Shown here: positions 19,795 through 29,995 of the stretch, one piece after another
Position numbering within the stretch: the first letter of the stretch is position 1
Layout of the letters: every line of letters starts with the position of its first letter
Source: Paramagnetospirillum magneticum AMB-1
Lineage (GTDB): Bacteria > Pseudomonadota > Alphaproteobacteria > Rhodospirillales > Magnetospirillaceae
Assembly (NCBI RefSeq): GCF_000009985.1
Contig: NC_007626.1
Span: 4,085,943 to 4,149,942 of the forward strand
Length of the DNA: 64,000 nucleotides
Direction of reading: 5' to 3'
Notes under the pieces: model-generated
Told to the model about the DNA's origin: nothing
Databases searched by the model: none
What the model saw: the letters and a program-made list of their open reading frames with translations, nothing else
Position numbers and translations under genes: made by a program

Positions 19795-20138
19795 CTATCA
19801 AAAAATCAGGGAATTTAATGCGTTAGCTCAAATTGCGAGCAGCGTTGTGAGCGCATTTGTGATGCGCCGCTGAAAATGCCCGGCGGCCAAATACGAAAGA
19901 TGCCATAGCTATTGGCTACTTGGTCTTTCGAGCCTTGGGCTGTTCAGAGGCGGGGCTGGCTTTTGCCACATCTACTTCGACGGGCGAGATCTGTGGCTTT
20001 TCCGTTTGGTCAGCAACAAATAGGCTGACCAAACGGAGGCCACAATGAATGAGACCCGCGAATAGCCCCTAGCTTCGCAGACGCCTTCGTCCCTAAAAAT
20101 GAGGCACGGAGGATTTGATGACGAAGACGCATTGCACC
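19795..20138. other. Gene-poor stretch with one long hairpin
   Basis: No convincing gene. The main feature is a long inverted repeat at about 19992-20045: a perfect 13-bp core (CCGTTTGGTCAGC at 20002-20014 with 20024-20036) extended outside small mismatches by TGTGGC/GCCACA. A minus-strand open tail ending ...SEQPKARKTK (stop near 19919) runs through it but has no start codon and may be the decayed end of a gene. It directly follows tRNA-Glu. Confidence 0.4.
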
Positions 20139-20486
20139 TTAGGCTTTCTTCACGAATTCTGACTTTAAGTTCATAGCGCCGATCCCGTCGATCTTGCAGG
20201 CGATGTCATGACCATCGACTGCATCGGTCACTAGGCGGATGTTCTTCACCTTGGTGCCGCCCTTGACCACCAGGGACGAACCCTTGACCTTTAGATCCTT
20301 AATCACGGTGACCGAATCGCCATTGGCCAACACATTGCCGTTGGCATCCTTGACCACGCTTCCGTCAGTGGCCTCCGCAGCGGTGTCGGGGTTCCATTCA
20401 TGGGCGCATTCCGGGCAAATCATCAGACTGCCATCCGAATAGACATGTTCAGACGAACATTTGGGGCACTTCAACTCATCGCCCAT
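20139..20486 (-). CDS. yjdM: YjdM/PhnA-like zinc-ribbon protein
   Basis: A 115-residue protein of normal family length. The N-terminal zinc ribbon has CPKC (residues 7-10) and CPEC (24-27); the C-terminal part shows [40 protein letters not shown] and [11 protein letters not shown], the PhnA/YjdM domain. These proteins were named from the phosphonate region of E. coli but their role is not established. The opposite side of the neighbouring IS remnant holds the start of a second, truncated copy. Confidence 0.9.
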   Translation of the reverse strand: MGDELKCPKCSSEHVYSDGSLMICPECAHEWNPDTAAEATDGSVVKDANGNVLANGDSVTVIKDLKVKGSSLVVKGGTKVKNIRLVTDAVDGHDIACKIDGIGAMNLKSEFVKKA

Positions 20487-20592
20487 TTATCGACCTCGTA
20501 TTCACGACAAACTCAAAGGCTAGCATACCTTGTTGCCATGGCGGCACAAGGATCGCGCGCCTATCTTGGAGAATGCCGGGGTCACCCTGCTT

Positions 20593-21090
20593 TGAGCTAC
20601 TCCCCGTTGGTCGGACAGATTTGGGGGACGTTTCAGCTACTCTCCGGGTCCGCGGATCCGTTTGGTTGAAGGTGTTCCAGTAGACCAGGGAGGAGCCTTC
20701 CGTTATGGGCTGCAAGTGGCTGGTCGTGGTTGTAGAAGGTCATCCAGCGTCCGATCTCCGCCCTTGCCTGCAATCCGGTTTCCCAGGCATGCCGGGACCG
20801 CACCGAGTCCTCGTTGACCGCAGCCTTCTTCTTGGCCCCGCGTTCGAAGATATCGGCTGCCCCGTCCAACGGGGCCTTCTTCCATTGAAGGATCATGGTC
20901 GGATGGACGCCATAGGCCGACGCAAGTTCCAACACCGTTCGCTCGCCCTACAGCGCCTCAAGGGCGACACGCGCCTTAAACGCCGCGTCATGGTTCCTGC
21001 GCTTCGACATCTCTGATCTCCTCGTCGCTGGGGATCTGCGACCATCAGATCGTAGCTTCCGCCAGTGTCCGATTTCCGGGGAGCAGCTCA
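20593..21090 (-). mobile_element. Internally deleted IS3-family element
   Basis: The two ends match those of the intact IS at 42272-43538: TGAGCTACTCCCC at the left and, on the other strand at the right, TGAGCTGCTCCCCGG. Only 498 bp remain of about 1267; the middle, from the end of orfA to near the end of orfB, is missing. It is inverted relative to the intact copy. No matching direct repeat flanks it. Confidence 0.85.
20633..21010 (-). pseudogene. Transposase remnant: orfA fused to the tail of orfB
   Basis: Reading from 21010, the start of orfA is recognisable (MSKRRNHDAAFKARVALEAL) but a TAG replaces the lysine that follows in the intact copy. Then comes LELASAYGVHPTMILQWKKA (HTH region), ending near DSVRS, which is joined in frame to the orfB end (HAWETGLQARAEIG, TFYNHDQPLAAHNGR). 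The DDE catalytic core is absent, so it cannot transpose. Confidence 0.85.
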
Positions 21091-21092
21091 AT

Positions 21093-21173
21093 TTAGTCGG
21101 GACAAACCCACAGATTCGCGGCGAGACAAACGTGCTCGCGGCTGCATTCGGGGCACTTCATTCCGCTGGTCAT
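21093..21173 (-). pseudogene. Truncated second yjdM-like gene
   Basis: The minus strand from the ATG at 21173 encodes MTSGMKCPECSREHVCLAAN then LWVCPD and a stop beside the IS remnant. This matches the N-terminal zinc ribbon of the intact YjdM at 20139-20486 ([14 protein letters not shown]...CPEC). The rest of the gene is missing, cut off at the edge of the IS remnant. A GAGGT ribosome-site-like sequence is conserved upstream of both starts. Confidence 0.7.
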
Positions 21174-21335
21174 CATCCACCTCGTCGATTTCGGGGGGCA
21201 GGACGGCCACTAACCCGCAGAATTGTGTGGCAATTCGGGAGGAACCGGAAAATCGAGGGCGCGGTTCGCCGGAAGTGTTGCAACTTGTCGCGTGATCCGG
21301 CCAGACTTGCCCTCGGGGCTACAGGCGGGGACTTG

Positions 21336-22442
21336 ATGAAGAGCTGGCTGATATTCGTGATGGCATGGTTCGCCTGGGGCGTGCTGCCGGCCGGTGCCGC
21401 CCCCCTGGACCAGACCCTGGCGCAGGTGATGGAGCGTTTTCACTTCCCCGGCGCGGTCCTGCTGGTTTCCGGGCCGCAGGGAACGGAGATCGCCACCGCC
21501 GGCACCGCCAATCTGGCGGCGCCGCGCCCGGTGACCGAGGCCACCCGCTTCCACATCGCCTCGGTCGGCAAGATCCTGACGGCAATCGCCACCCTGCAAT
21601 TGGTGGAGGAAGGGCGGCTGTCCCTCGACGCTCCGGTTCGCCCCTTCCTCGACCCGCCGGAGGCGACGCGCCTGACCCACATCGACTCCGCCGATGTCGC
21701 CGGCCTGCTGTCGCACACCTCAGGGCTTCCCGACTGCCTGCGCAACGGCCCGTTCTCGCTGCCCGAGCACCCCTCGCTGACCTGGACCGCATCCGAGGCC
21801 CTGCGGCTGGGCCGATGCCGCGCCGCCACCGAACCGGGACGGTTCGCCTATTCCAATTCCAACTACATCCTGCTGGGACACATCCTGGAAAAGCTGGACG
21901 GAGGCGATCTGGCCGAGATTCTGGGCCGGCGGATCCTCGCCCCGCTGGGCATGGGCGACAGCGCCGTGCGGGTCGCCACCTCCGATCCGCTGCTCGCCCA
22001 CGGCCATCGCCGCAATCCGGATCAGCCAGGCCACCGCCCAGCCGGGCCGGTGGCCTGGTCGTCACGGCTGGGCGACGCCCCGCTGACCACCACGGCCCGC
22101 GATCTCGAGCGCCTGATGGTCAGCCTGTTCCGCCCGGGCAAGACGCGGGTGCTGCCCACCCGGATGGTGGCCGCCATGGCCATCGAACGCGGACGCGCCG
22201 ACGGCGAAGGCTATGGCCTGGGCCTGCAGGTGACCGAGACGGACCTGGGCTTTCGCTATGGCCATAGCGGCCGCTTCGGCGGTTTCGCCGCCGAGGCCTG
22301 GTACTATCCCGACCGGGACCGCATCGTCATCCTGCTGGCCAATGGTGACGAGTTCTCGGAGACCGACCCCATGGACCTGATCGAGGAACAGCTGTTCCCG
22401 CCCGCCGATCTGGTGCAGGCGGCCGAGATCGGCTCACCCTGA
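21336..22442 (+). CDS. Exported serine hydrolase of the beta-lactamase/PBP family
   Basis: A 368-residue protein. The start at 21336 gives a signal peptide (WLIFVMAWFAWGVLPAGAA); longer upstream frames lie next to the IS remnant. The class C-type motifs are SVGK (SxxK, nucleophile serine, in FHIASVGKILTAIATLQL), YSN (YxN, in RFAYSNSNYILLGHIL) and a C-terminal HSG (YGHSGRFGGF). LLSHTSGLPD is also typical. It could be an esterase, D-aminopeptidase or beta-lactamase-like enzyme; substrate unknown. The next gene is another exported hydrolase 38 bases away and is probably co-transcribed. Confidence 0.85.
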   Translation: MKSWLIFVMAWFAWGVLPAGAAPLDQTLAQVMERFHFPGAVLLVSGPQGTEIATAGTANLAAPRPVTEATRFHIASVGKILTAIATLQLVEEGRLSLDAPVRPFLDPPEATRLTHIDSADVAGLLSHTSGLPDCLRNGPFSLPEHPSLTWTASEALRLGRCRAATEPGRFAYSNSNYILLGHILEKLDGGDLAEILGRRILAPLGMGDSAVRVATSDPLLAHGHRRNPDQPGHRPAGPVAWSSRLGDAPLTTTARDLERLMVSLFRPGKTRVLPTRMVAAMAIERGRADGEGYGLGLQVTETDLGFRYGHSGRFGGFAAEAWYYPDRDRIVILLANGDEFSETDPMDLIEEQLFPPADLVQAAEIGSP

Positions 22443-22480
22443 AGACGGAACCTGACCGCCCCTACAGAAAGGTCGCGCCT

Positions 22481-23578
22481 ATGCATCGGTTGTTCAGCAT
22501 CCTGTTCCTCTTCCTCGTTCTTGCCGCTCCCGCCCGGGCGGCGGGACTGATCGAGGAGGACACCACCATCGAGGCCAGGTTCAGGGACGGGACCGTGGCG
22601 CTCGAGGCCCTGGTGGTCCGCCCCGACGACGGACGCAAGCACCCGCTGGTGGTGCTCAGCCACGGGGCGCCGCGCAAGGCCGACGACCGCGAAGGCATGC
22701 GGGCCCGCAACCAGATCGCCAATGCCCGCGAATTCGCCCGCCGGGGCTGGGTCGTGGTGGCGGTGATGCGCCGGGGTTATGGCGAATCCCAGGGTGAATA
22801 CGTGGAAAGCTCGGGGCGCTGCGACGATCCCGACTACGTCAAGTCCGGCCGGATCGCGGCCGACGACATTCGCCAGACCATCGCCCGCATGGCGGAAAAG
22901 CCCTATGTGGATGCCTCCAAGGTGGTGGCGGTGGGCCAGTCGGCCGGCGGCTTCGCCACGGTGGCCCTGACCGCCGATCCCCCCCCCGGCCTGGTGGCCG
23001 CCATCAGCTTCGCCGGCGGGCGGGGCTCCACCAAGCCCGACACCGTCTGCACCGAATCCCGTCTGGTCGACGCCTTCCGCACCTTCGGGCGCACGTCGCG
23101 CGTTCCCATGATGTGGGTCTACACCCAGAACGACCATTTCTTCGGCCCCGCTTTGGCCGGGCGCTTCCACAAGGCCTTCACCGAAGCGGGCGGCCGGGCG
23201 CAATTCGTCGCGGCCCCCGAATTCGGCACCGACGGTCATTACCTGTTCTCCACCAAGGGCGCCCCCCAGTGGACGGGCTACGTGGAACGGTTCCTGGCCT
23301 CCCAGGGGCTGACCCAGTTCGAGCGCCCCCTGCCGCCCCGCGATGCCTCGGCCATCCACTACCCCAAGGGCCTGACGGAGAATGGGCGCACCGCCTTCGC
23401 CAAATATCTGGACGGCGCCACCCACAAGGCCTTCGTGATGTCGTCGACCGGAGCCTTCGGCTGGCGGACCGGGCGCAAGAGCGCCGAGCAGGCCGTCGAG
23501 GAAGCCACGGAATTCTGCGCCGCCCACACTTCGAAAAAGTGCTATGCGGTGATGATCGACGACGACATGGTCCAGTGA
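22481..23578 (+). CDS. Exported alpha/beta hydrolase (dienelactone-hydrolase-like)
   Basis: A 365-residue protein with a signal peptide (LFSILFLFLVLAAPARAA). The alpha/beta fold is marked by PLVVLSHGAPRKADD (oxyanion region), the nucleophile elbow GQSAGG and a C-terminal acid/histidine region (YTQNDHFFGP, FGTDGHYLF). The catalytic serine is near residue 150. Substrate unknown. It follows the beta-lactamase-family gene closely and ends at a terminator. Confidence 0.8.
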   Translation: MHRLFSILFLFLVLAAPARAAGLIEEDTTIEARFRDGTVALEALVVRPDDGRKHPLVVLSHGAPRKADDREGMRARNQIANAREFARRGWVVVAVMRRGYGESQGEYVESSGRCDDPDYVKSGRIAADDIRQTIARMAEKPYVDASKVVAVGQSAGGFATVALTADPPPGLVAAISFAGGRGSTKPDTVCTESRLVDAFRTFGRTSRVPMMWVYTQNDHFFGPALAGRFHKAFTEAGGRAQFVAAPEFGTDGHYLFSTKGAPQWTGYVERFLASQGLTQFERPLPPRDASAIHYPKGLTENGRTAFAKYLDGATHKAFVMSSTGAFGWRTGRKSAEQAVEEATEFCAAHTSKKCYAVMIDDDMVQ

Positions 23579-23580
23579 TC

Positions 23581-23600
23581 GGGCCGGGTCTTCCCGGCCC
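23581..23600 (+). terminator. Rho-independent terminator after the hydrolase gene
   Basis: A perfect 8-bp stem (GGGCCGGG / CCCGGCCC) with a TCTT loop is followed by CTTTGCCCTT, 2 bases after the stop. Confidence 0.7.
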
Positions 23601-23699
23601 CTTTGCCCTTAAATCCATTAACATTGGGCCGGAAATCGGTTTATAGGACGCTGCTATATCTTTCGACCCCGACCCAATGGGATAGTCGATAGATCCAAG

Positions 23700-26678
<2,979 letters not shown>

Positions 26679-26765
26679 CCCGGGCTGGGGCCAAGGCCGT
26701 ATTGAAAAGCGGCCGGTCCCGGCCGATACTCGTCACGGGGACGGGTGTTGCTGACGGGTTCGGAC

Positions 26766-27464
26766 ATGATGGACGTGATCGACGGCGGCTTGGCCCGCGT
26801 ATCCCTGTTTTCCCACATGGACCAGGCGGCGCTCGGCGATATCGAGGCGCGCTGCAATTGGGCGCGGGTGCCGTCGGGCAGCCAGATCTTCGACAAGGAT
26901 AGCGATACGCTGGAGGTCTATTTCGTGGTCGAGGGCGCGGTGCGCATCCTGACCACCGGCGCCGACGAGCGCGAGGTGGCCCTGGCCGACGTCATCGCCG
27001 GCAATTACTTCGGCGAACTGGCCGCCATCGACGGCATGAAGCGCTCGGCCCGGGTGGTCGCCACCAAGGATACCGTGCTGGCCTCGCTGGAGGGCGGCGC
27101 CTTCCTCGACCTGATGCGCCAGTATCCCCCCATCGCCATCAAGGTGGTGGAGCGCCTGACCCGCATCGTGCGCAGCCTGGACACCCGGGTCGCCCAGCTT
27201 TCCAGCCAGAACGAGAGCCAGCGGGTCTGGGGGGAAATCCTTCGCCTCGCCCAGCCCGATCCGGCCCAGCCCGAATCCTGGCAGATCGCCGATCTGCCCA
27301 ATCACAAGGAAATCGCCGCCTGGGCCGGCACGTCGCGTGAAAAGGTGGCCCAGGCCATCGGCGAGTTGGCCCGCGAAGGCGTGGTGCGCCGCCGCTCCAT
27401 GGGGCTGCTCATCTGCGATCTCGCCCGCCTGCAACTGATGGCGGCCTCGCGCGGGGCGGCCTGA
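26766..27464 (+). CDS. Crp/Fnr-family transcription regulator
   Basis: A 232-residue protein. An N-terminal cyclic-nucleotide-binding-like beta-roll (SGSQIFDKD, EVYFVVEGAVRI, GNYFGELAAIDG) is followed by a long dimer helix (IKVVERLTRIVRSLDTRVAQ) and a C-terminal winged HTH (NHKEIAAWAGTSREKVAQAI). GELAAIDG matches the phosphate-binding cassette of CRP-type proteins (GELALI..); the arginine of true cAMP binders is near (KRSARVVA). No FNR-type cysteines are seen. The flp/cpa pilus genes begin about 200 bases downstream, with three TGTG-N8-CACA sites that suit a CRP-type HTH. The start could also be the GTG at 26745. Confidence 0.88.
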   Translation: MMDVIDGGLARVSLFSHMDQAALGDIEARCNWARVPSGSQIFDKDSDTLEVYFVVEGAVRILTTGADEREVALADVIAGNYFGELAAIDGMKRSARVVATKDTVLASLEGGAFLDLMRQYPPIAIKVVERLTRIVRSLDTRVAQLSSQNESQRVWGEILRLAQPDPAQPESWQIADLPNHKEIAAWAGTSREKVAQAIGELAREGVVRRRSMGLLICDLARLQLMAASRGAA

Positions 27465-27517
27465 CGGCCAGTACCGCTAAAACGTGAACTGATCATCGGA
27501 AATAAAACTTATGTCTC

Positions 27518-27533
27518 TGTGTGAGTCTTCACA
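27518..27533. promoter_or_regulatory. CRP-like operator upstream of flp1
   Basis: TGTG-N8-CACA, extended to a TCTGTG/CACAGA palindrome. It is preceded by AAATAAAACTT, shared with the other two sites. If bound as a class II CRP site (centre at -41.5), transcription would start near 27567, and the AT-rich CATATTTT near 27555 would be the -10 region. Confidence 0.55.
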
Positions 27534-27672
27534 GACGGCATTGGTATGGTATGGCATATTTTGTCTCACGAGATAGAGGGCGGGAAACAAGACATAGTCT
27601 GGACCCATAACTCTCGAACGGAAGCGATGGTGAAAGTCAGAGTTTCCGGAACACAATTCAAGGAGATAGAAA

Positions 27673-27846
27673 ATGTTCACTTCCATCCGCACTCTGATGA
27701 CCAAGCTTTCCCGTGACGAGCAGGGCGCCACCGCCATCGAATACGGTCTGATCGCCGCCCTGATTTCCATCATCGCCATCCCCGGCATGCTGATGGTCGG
27801 CCCGCGCATCCTGGCAGCCTTCACCAATATCGCCGGCAGCATGTAG
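27673..27846 (+). CDS. Flp-type pilin, copy 1
   Basis: A 57-residue type IVb prepilin: MFTSIRTLMTKLSRDEQG, a cleavage site G/ATAIEYG with the conserved Glu5-Tyr6, then a hydrophobic helix (LIAALISIIAIPGMLMVG). AGGAG lies 7 bases before the ATG. The leader would be cut by the CpaA peptidase and the mature subunit polymerised into the Tad/Flp pilus. It differs from copy 2 at only one or two residues (MT versus II at positions 9-10). It has its own operator-like site and terminator. Confidence 0.93.
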   Translation: MFTSIRTLMTKLSRDEQGATAIEYGLIAALISIIAIPGMLMVGPRILAAFTNIAGSM

Positions 27847-27895
27847 TCGGAACCGGCGCCGCTTCGGCGGCGCCCTCCGGACGTGAGTTGGCGGT

Positions 27896-27944
27896 CCAAG
27901 AAAAAGAGGCGCTTCTCCCCGTGAGAGGCGCCTCTTTTTCTTGG
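27896..27944. terminator. Bidirectional terminator after flp1
   Basis: A perfect 17-bp stem (27896-27912 with 27928-27944) rich in A on the left and T on the right arm (CCTCTTTTTCTTGG). A smaller UUCG hairpin (GGCGCCGC-TTCG-GCGGCGCC, 27855-27874) comes just before it. Confidence 0.85.
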
Positions 27945-28004
27945 AAGCGTCCACAGCGTTTTCATAAAATTTGAAGGAACTCGTGCAAATAAAATTTAGT
28001 TCTA

Positions 28005-28020
28005 TGTGCATACTTTCACA
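28005..28020. promoter_or_regulatory. CRP-like operator upstream of flp2
   Basis: TGTG-N8-CACA, with the same upstream AAATAAAATTTAG element and the same following sequence (GAGATACGGGGCGGGA versus GAGATAGAGGGCGGGA) as before flp1. The whole promoter region appears to have been duplicated with the pilin gene. Confidence 0.55.
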
Positions 28021-28159
28021 GAAACAAAGGTCATAGCGTGGCACATTAGGCCTCAAGAGATACGGGGCGGGAATGTAGAGAACAACTTACACCTTCATAT
28101 CTCATAGACAAAAACGACGGCAGGCCAAGCCGGCCACGATGAAACCAAGGAGACAGAAA

Positions 28160-28333
28160 ATGTTCACTTCCATCCGCACTCTGATTATCAAGCTTTCCCG
28201 TGACGAGCAGGGCGCAACCGCCATCGAATACGGCCTGATCGCCGCCCTGATTTCCATCATCGCCATCCCCGGCATGCTGATGGTCGGCCCTCGCATCCTG
28301 GCGGCCTTCACCAATATCGCCGGCAGCATGTAA
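28160..28333 (+). CDS. Flp-type pilin, copy 2
   Basis: A 57-residue prepilin nearly identical to copy 1 (MFTSIRTLIIKLSRDEQG, then G/ATAIEYG). The ATG at 28160 is chosen over an in-frame ATG at 28139 because it matches copy 1 and has GGAGA upstream. It is followed by its own terminators. Two nearly identical subunits suggest recent duplication or gene conversion. Confidence 0.93.
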   Translation: MFTSIRTLIIKLSRDEQGATAIEYGLIAALISIIAIPGMLMVGPRILAAFTNIAGSM

Positions 28334-28382
28334 TCGGAGCTGGCGCCGCACAAGCGGCGCCGCCTGATTGAAGTCACCACCA

Positions 28383-28426
28383 AAATAATTGAGGCGCCTT
28401 TCCACCGGATGGCGCCTCAATTATTT
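28383..28426. terminator. Bidirectional terminator after flp2
   Basis: A 16-bp stem (28383-28398 with 28411-28426) containing AATAATTGAGGCGCC, with a T-rich right arm. A hairpin GGCGCCGC-ACAA-GCGGCGCC (28342-28361) precedes it, as after flp1. Confidence 0.85.
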
Positions 28427-28475
28427 ATACGCATTGCGTCGGCAAGCGATTGACAAAAGGTAAAACTTTAGTCTC

Positions 28476-28491
28476 TGTGGACAGACTCACA
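28476..28491. promoter_or_regulatory. CRP-like operator upstream of cpaA
   Basis: TGTG-N8-CACA with the upstream element TAAAACTTTAGTC shared by the flp1 and flp2 sites. It lies about 100 bases before cpaA and so would control the whole cpa operon. Confidence 0.5.
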
Positions 28492-28591
28492 GTCGGCATA
28501 ATGGCTAAAGCAGTAGGGTCTTTTCCAGGATGCGGGCGGGCATGGACCATGGCACTTTCCGGGGAAGGTGGCCCGGGTCCGGGAGGCGGGA

Positions 28592-29074
28592 ATGGGCGAC
28601 ATCATCTTGATCCTATCGGCGGCGGTTTTCGTCGTGGCTCTGCTCGACGCCGCCTGGGGCGATCTGCGGGCTCTGCGCATCCGCAACCGGGTTCCCCTGG
28701 CCCTTCTGGCGGCCTTCGTGCCGGCGGCCCTGGCCGGGGGCCTGAGCGGCGAGGACTGGCTGCTGCATCTGGGCACCGGCATGGCCTGCTTCGTGGTGGC
28801 GGCGATCCTGTTCAGCCTGGGGGTCTGGGGCGGCGGCGACGCCAAGCTGGTTCCGGCCGTCACCCTGTGGCTCGGCCCGGCCGCTCTGCCGCGTTTCCTG
28901 CTGGTCATGGCGGTGGTCGGCGGCCTGGTGGCCCTGGCCGCCCTGGTGCGGCGCCGCGCCGAGGCGGGAAGCCTGCGTCCGGCCCTGCGCACCCACGTCC
29001 CCTACGGCATCGCCATCGCCGCCGGCGGCCTGGACTGGGCGGCACTCAGCCTGCTGCCCCGACTGACCGGCTGA
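28592..29074 (+). CDS. cpaA: Prepilin peptidase of the Tad/Flp system
   Basis: A 160-residue polytopic membrane protein with the short (methylase-less) TadV/CpaA layout. The first catalytic aspartate region is DAAWGDLRALRIRNRVP, the second GGGDAKLVP (GxGD motif of aspartic prepilin peptidases). The ATG at 28592 follows GGGAGG; an upstream GTG/ATG in frame is less likely. It removes the leader from Flp and pseudopilins at the inner membrane. It opens the long cpa operon. Confidence 0.9.
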   Translation: MGDIILILSAAVFVVALLDAAWGDLRALRIRNRVPLALLAAFVPAALAGGLSGEDWLLHLGTGMACFVVAAILFSLGVWGGGDAKLVPAVTLWLGPAALPRFLLVMAVVGGLVALAALVRRRAEAGSLRPALRTHVPYGIAIAAGGLDWAALSLLPRLTG

Positions 29075-29092
29075 GCGGGCAAGAGGTGCATC

Positions 29093-29995
29093 ATGCGACC
29101 CATCGTCATCATCGTCGTCGTGGCGGCCCTGGCAGCGGGAGGCACCGCCATGCTGGCCAAATCCTGGCTGGACCGGCAGGAAGCCCGCCGCGCCAAGGCG
29201 GCCGACGAGCCCGCCACGGTCGAGATCCTGATCATCAATCGCGACGTCCCCTCGGGCGCGGCCCTGGCGGGTGACGACCTGCGCTATGAGAGCTGGCCCA
29301 AGGCCGCCGTTTCGCCCCGTCTGGTGACGCGCAAGCCGGGCGAGGATTCCAAGGCGGCCTTCGTCGGCATGATCGCCCGGCGGCCCCTGGCCGAGGGCGA
29401 GCCGGTCTCGGCCGCCACCACCTTCCGCCCCGAAGCCTCGGGCGTCATGGCGGGATTGCTGGCGCCGGGCATGCGCGCCATCTCCATCGCCATCACCAAT
29501 CCCACGGCGGTGTCGGGCTTCGTCACCCCCGGCGACCGGGTGGACGTGGTGCTGGCCTCCGACATCAAGAAATCCGAGGAAGGCATCAATGCCGAGGCGG
29601 GGAGCGGCCTGCTGCTGCGCTATGGCGCCGAGACGGTGCTGGCCGACCTCCGGGTGCTGGCCATCGACCAGCAGATCACCCGGGGCCGCGACGGCGCCCC
29701 CATCCAGGGCAAGACCGCCACGCTGGAAGTGACGCCCAAGCAGGCGGAAATTCTCACCGTGGCCGGCATGATGGGCACGCTGCAACTGTCGCTACGGCCC
29801 CAGCGGGGCGAGGACGGCGCCGCCAAGCCGGCAATGGGCGAGGTGCTGGACTTTACCGCCGACCTGGAAGCGGGCAAGGTGCTCCAGGCGGTGGTCGGCT
29901 TCAAGCCGAAGGCCGAGCGGAGCGCGGCCCCCGCCCCCACGGGCGTGCGGGTCAACCGGGCCGGCCAGATCAGTTCTGAGGGGATGGGACGATGA
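29093..29995 (+). CDS. cpaB: Flp pilus assembly protein CpaB/RcpC
   Basis: A 300-residue protein with an N-terminal membrane anchor (IVIIVVVAALAAGGTAMLA) and a SAF-type domain (ILIINRDVPSGAALAGDDLR), then ISIAITNPTAVSGFVTPGDRVDVVL, the RcpC/CpaB core. It is thought to stabilise the secretin and modify the pilus channel. It overlaps cpaC by 4 bases. Confidence 0.92.
   Translation: MRPIVIIVVVAALAAGGTAMLAKSWLDRQEARRAKAADEPATVEILIINRDVPSGAALAGDDLRYESWPKAAVSPRLVTRKPGEDSKAAFVGMIARRPLAEGEPVSAATTFRPEASGVMAGLLAPGMRAISIAITNPTAVSGFVTPGDRVDVVLASDIKKSEEGINAEAGSGLLLRYGAETVLADLRVLAIDQQITRGRDGAPIQGKTATLEVTPKQAEILTVAGMMGTLQLSLRPQRGEDGAAKPAMGEVLDFTADLEAGKVLQAVVGFKPKAERSAAPAPTGVRVNRAGQISSEGMGR

Noticed and set aside
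19919..20080. Reverse open tail ending SEQPKARKTK
   Set aside because: Protein-like at its end but without a start codon, bounded by a stop near 20070, and crossing a long hairpin; at most a decayed gene end.
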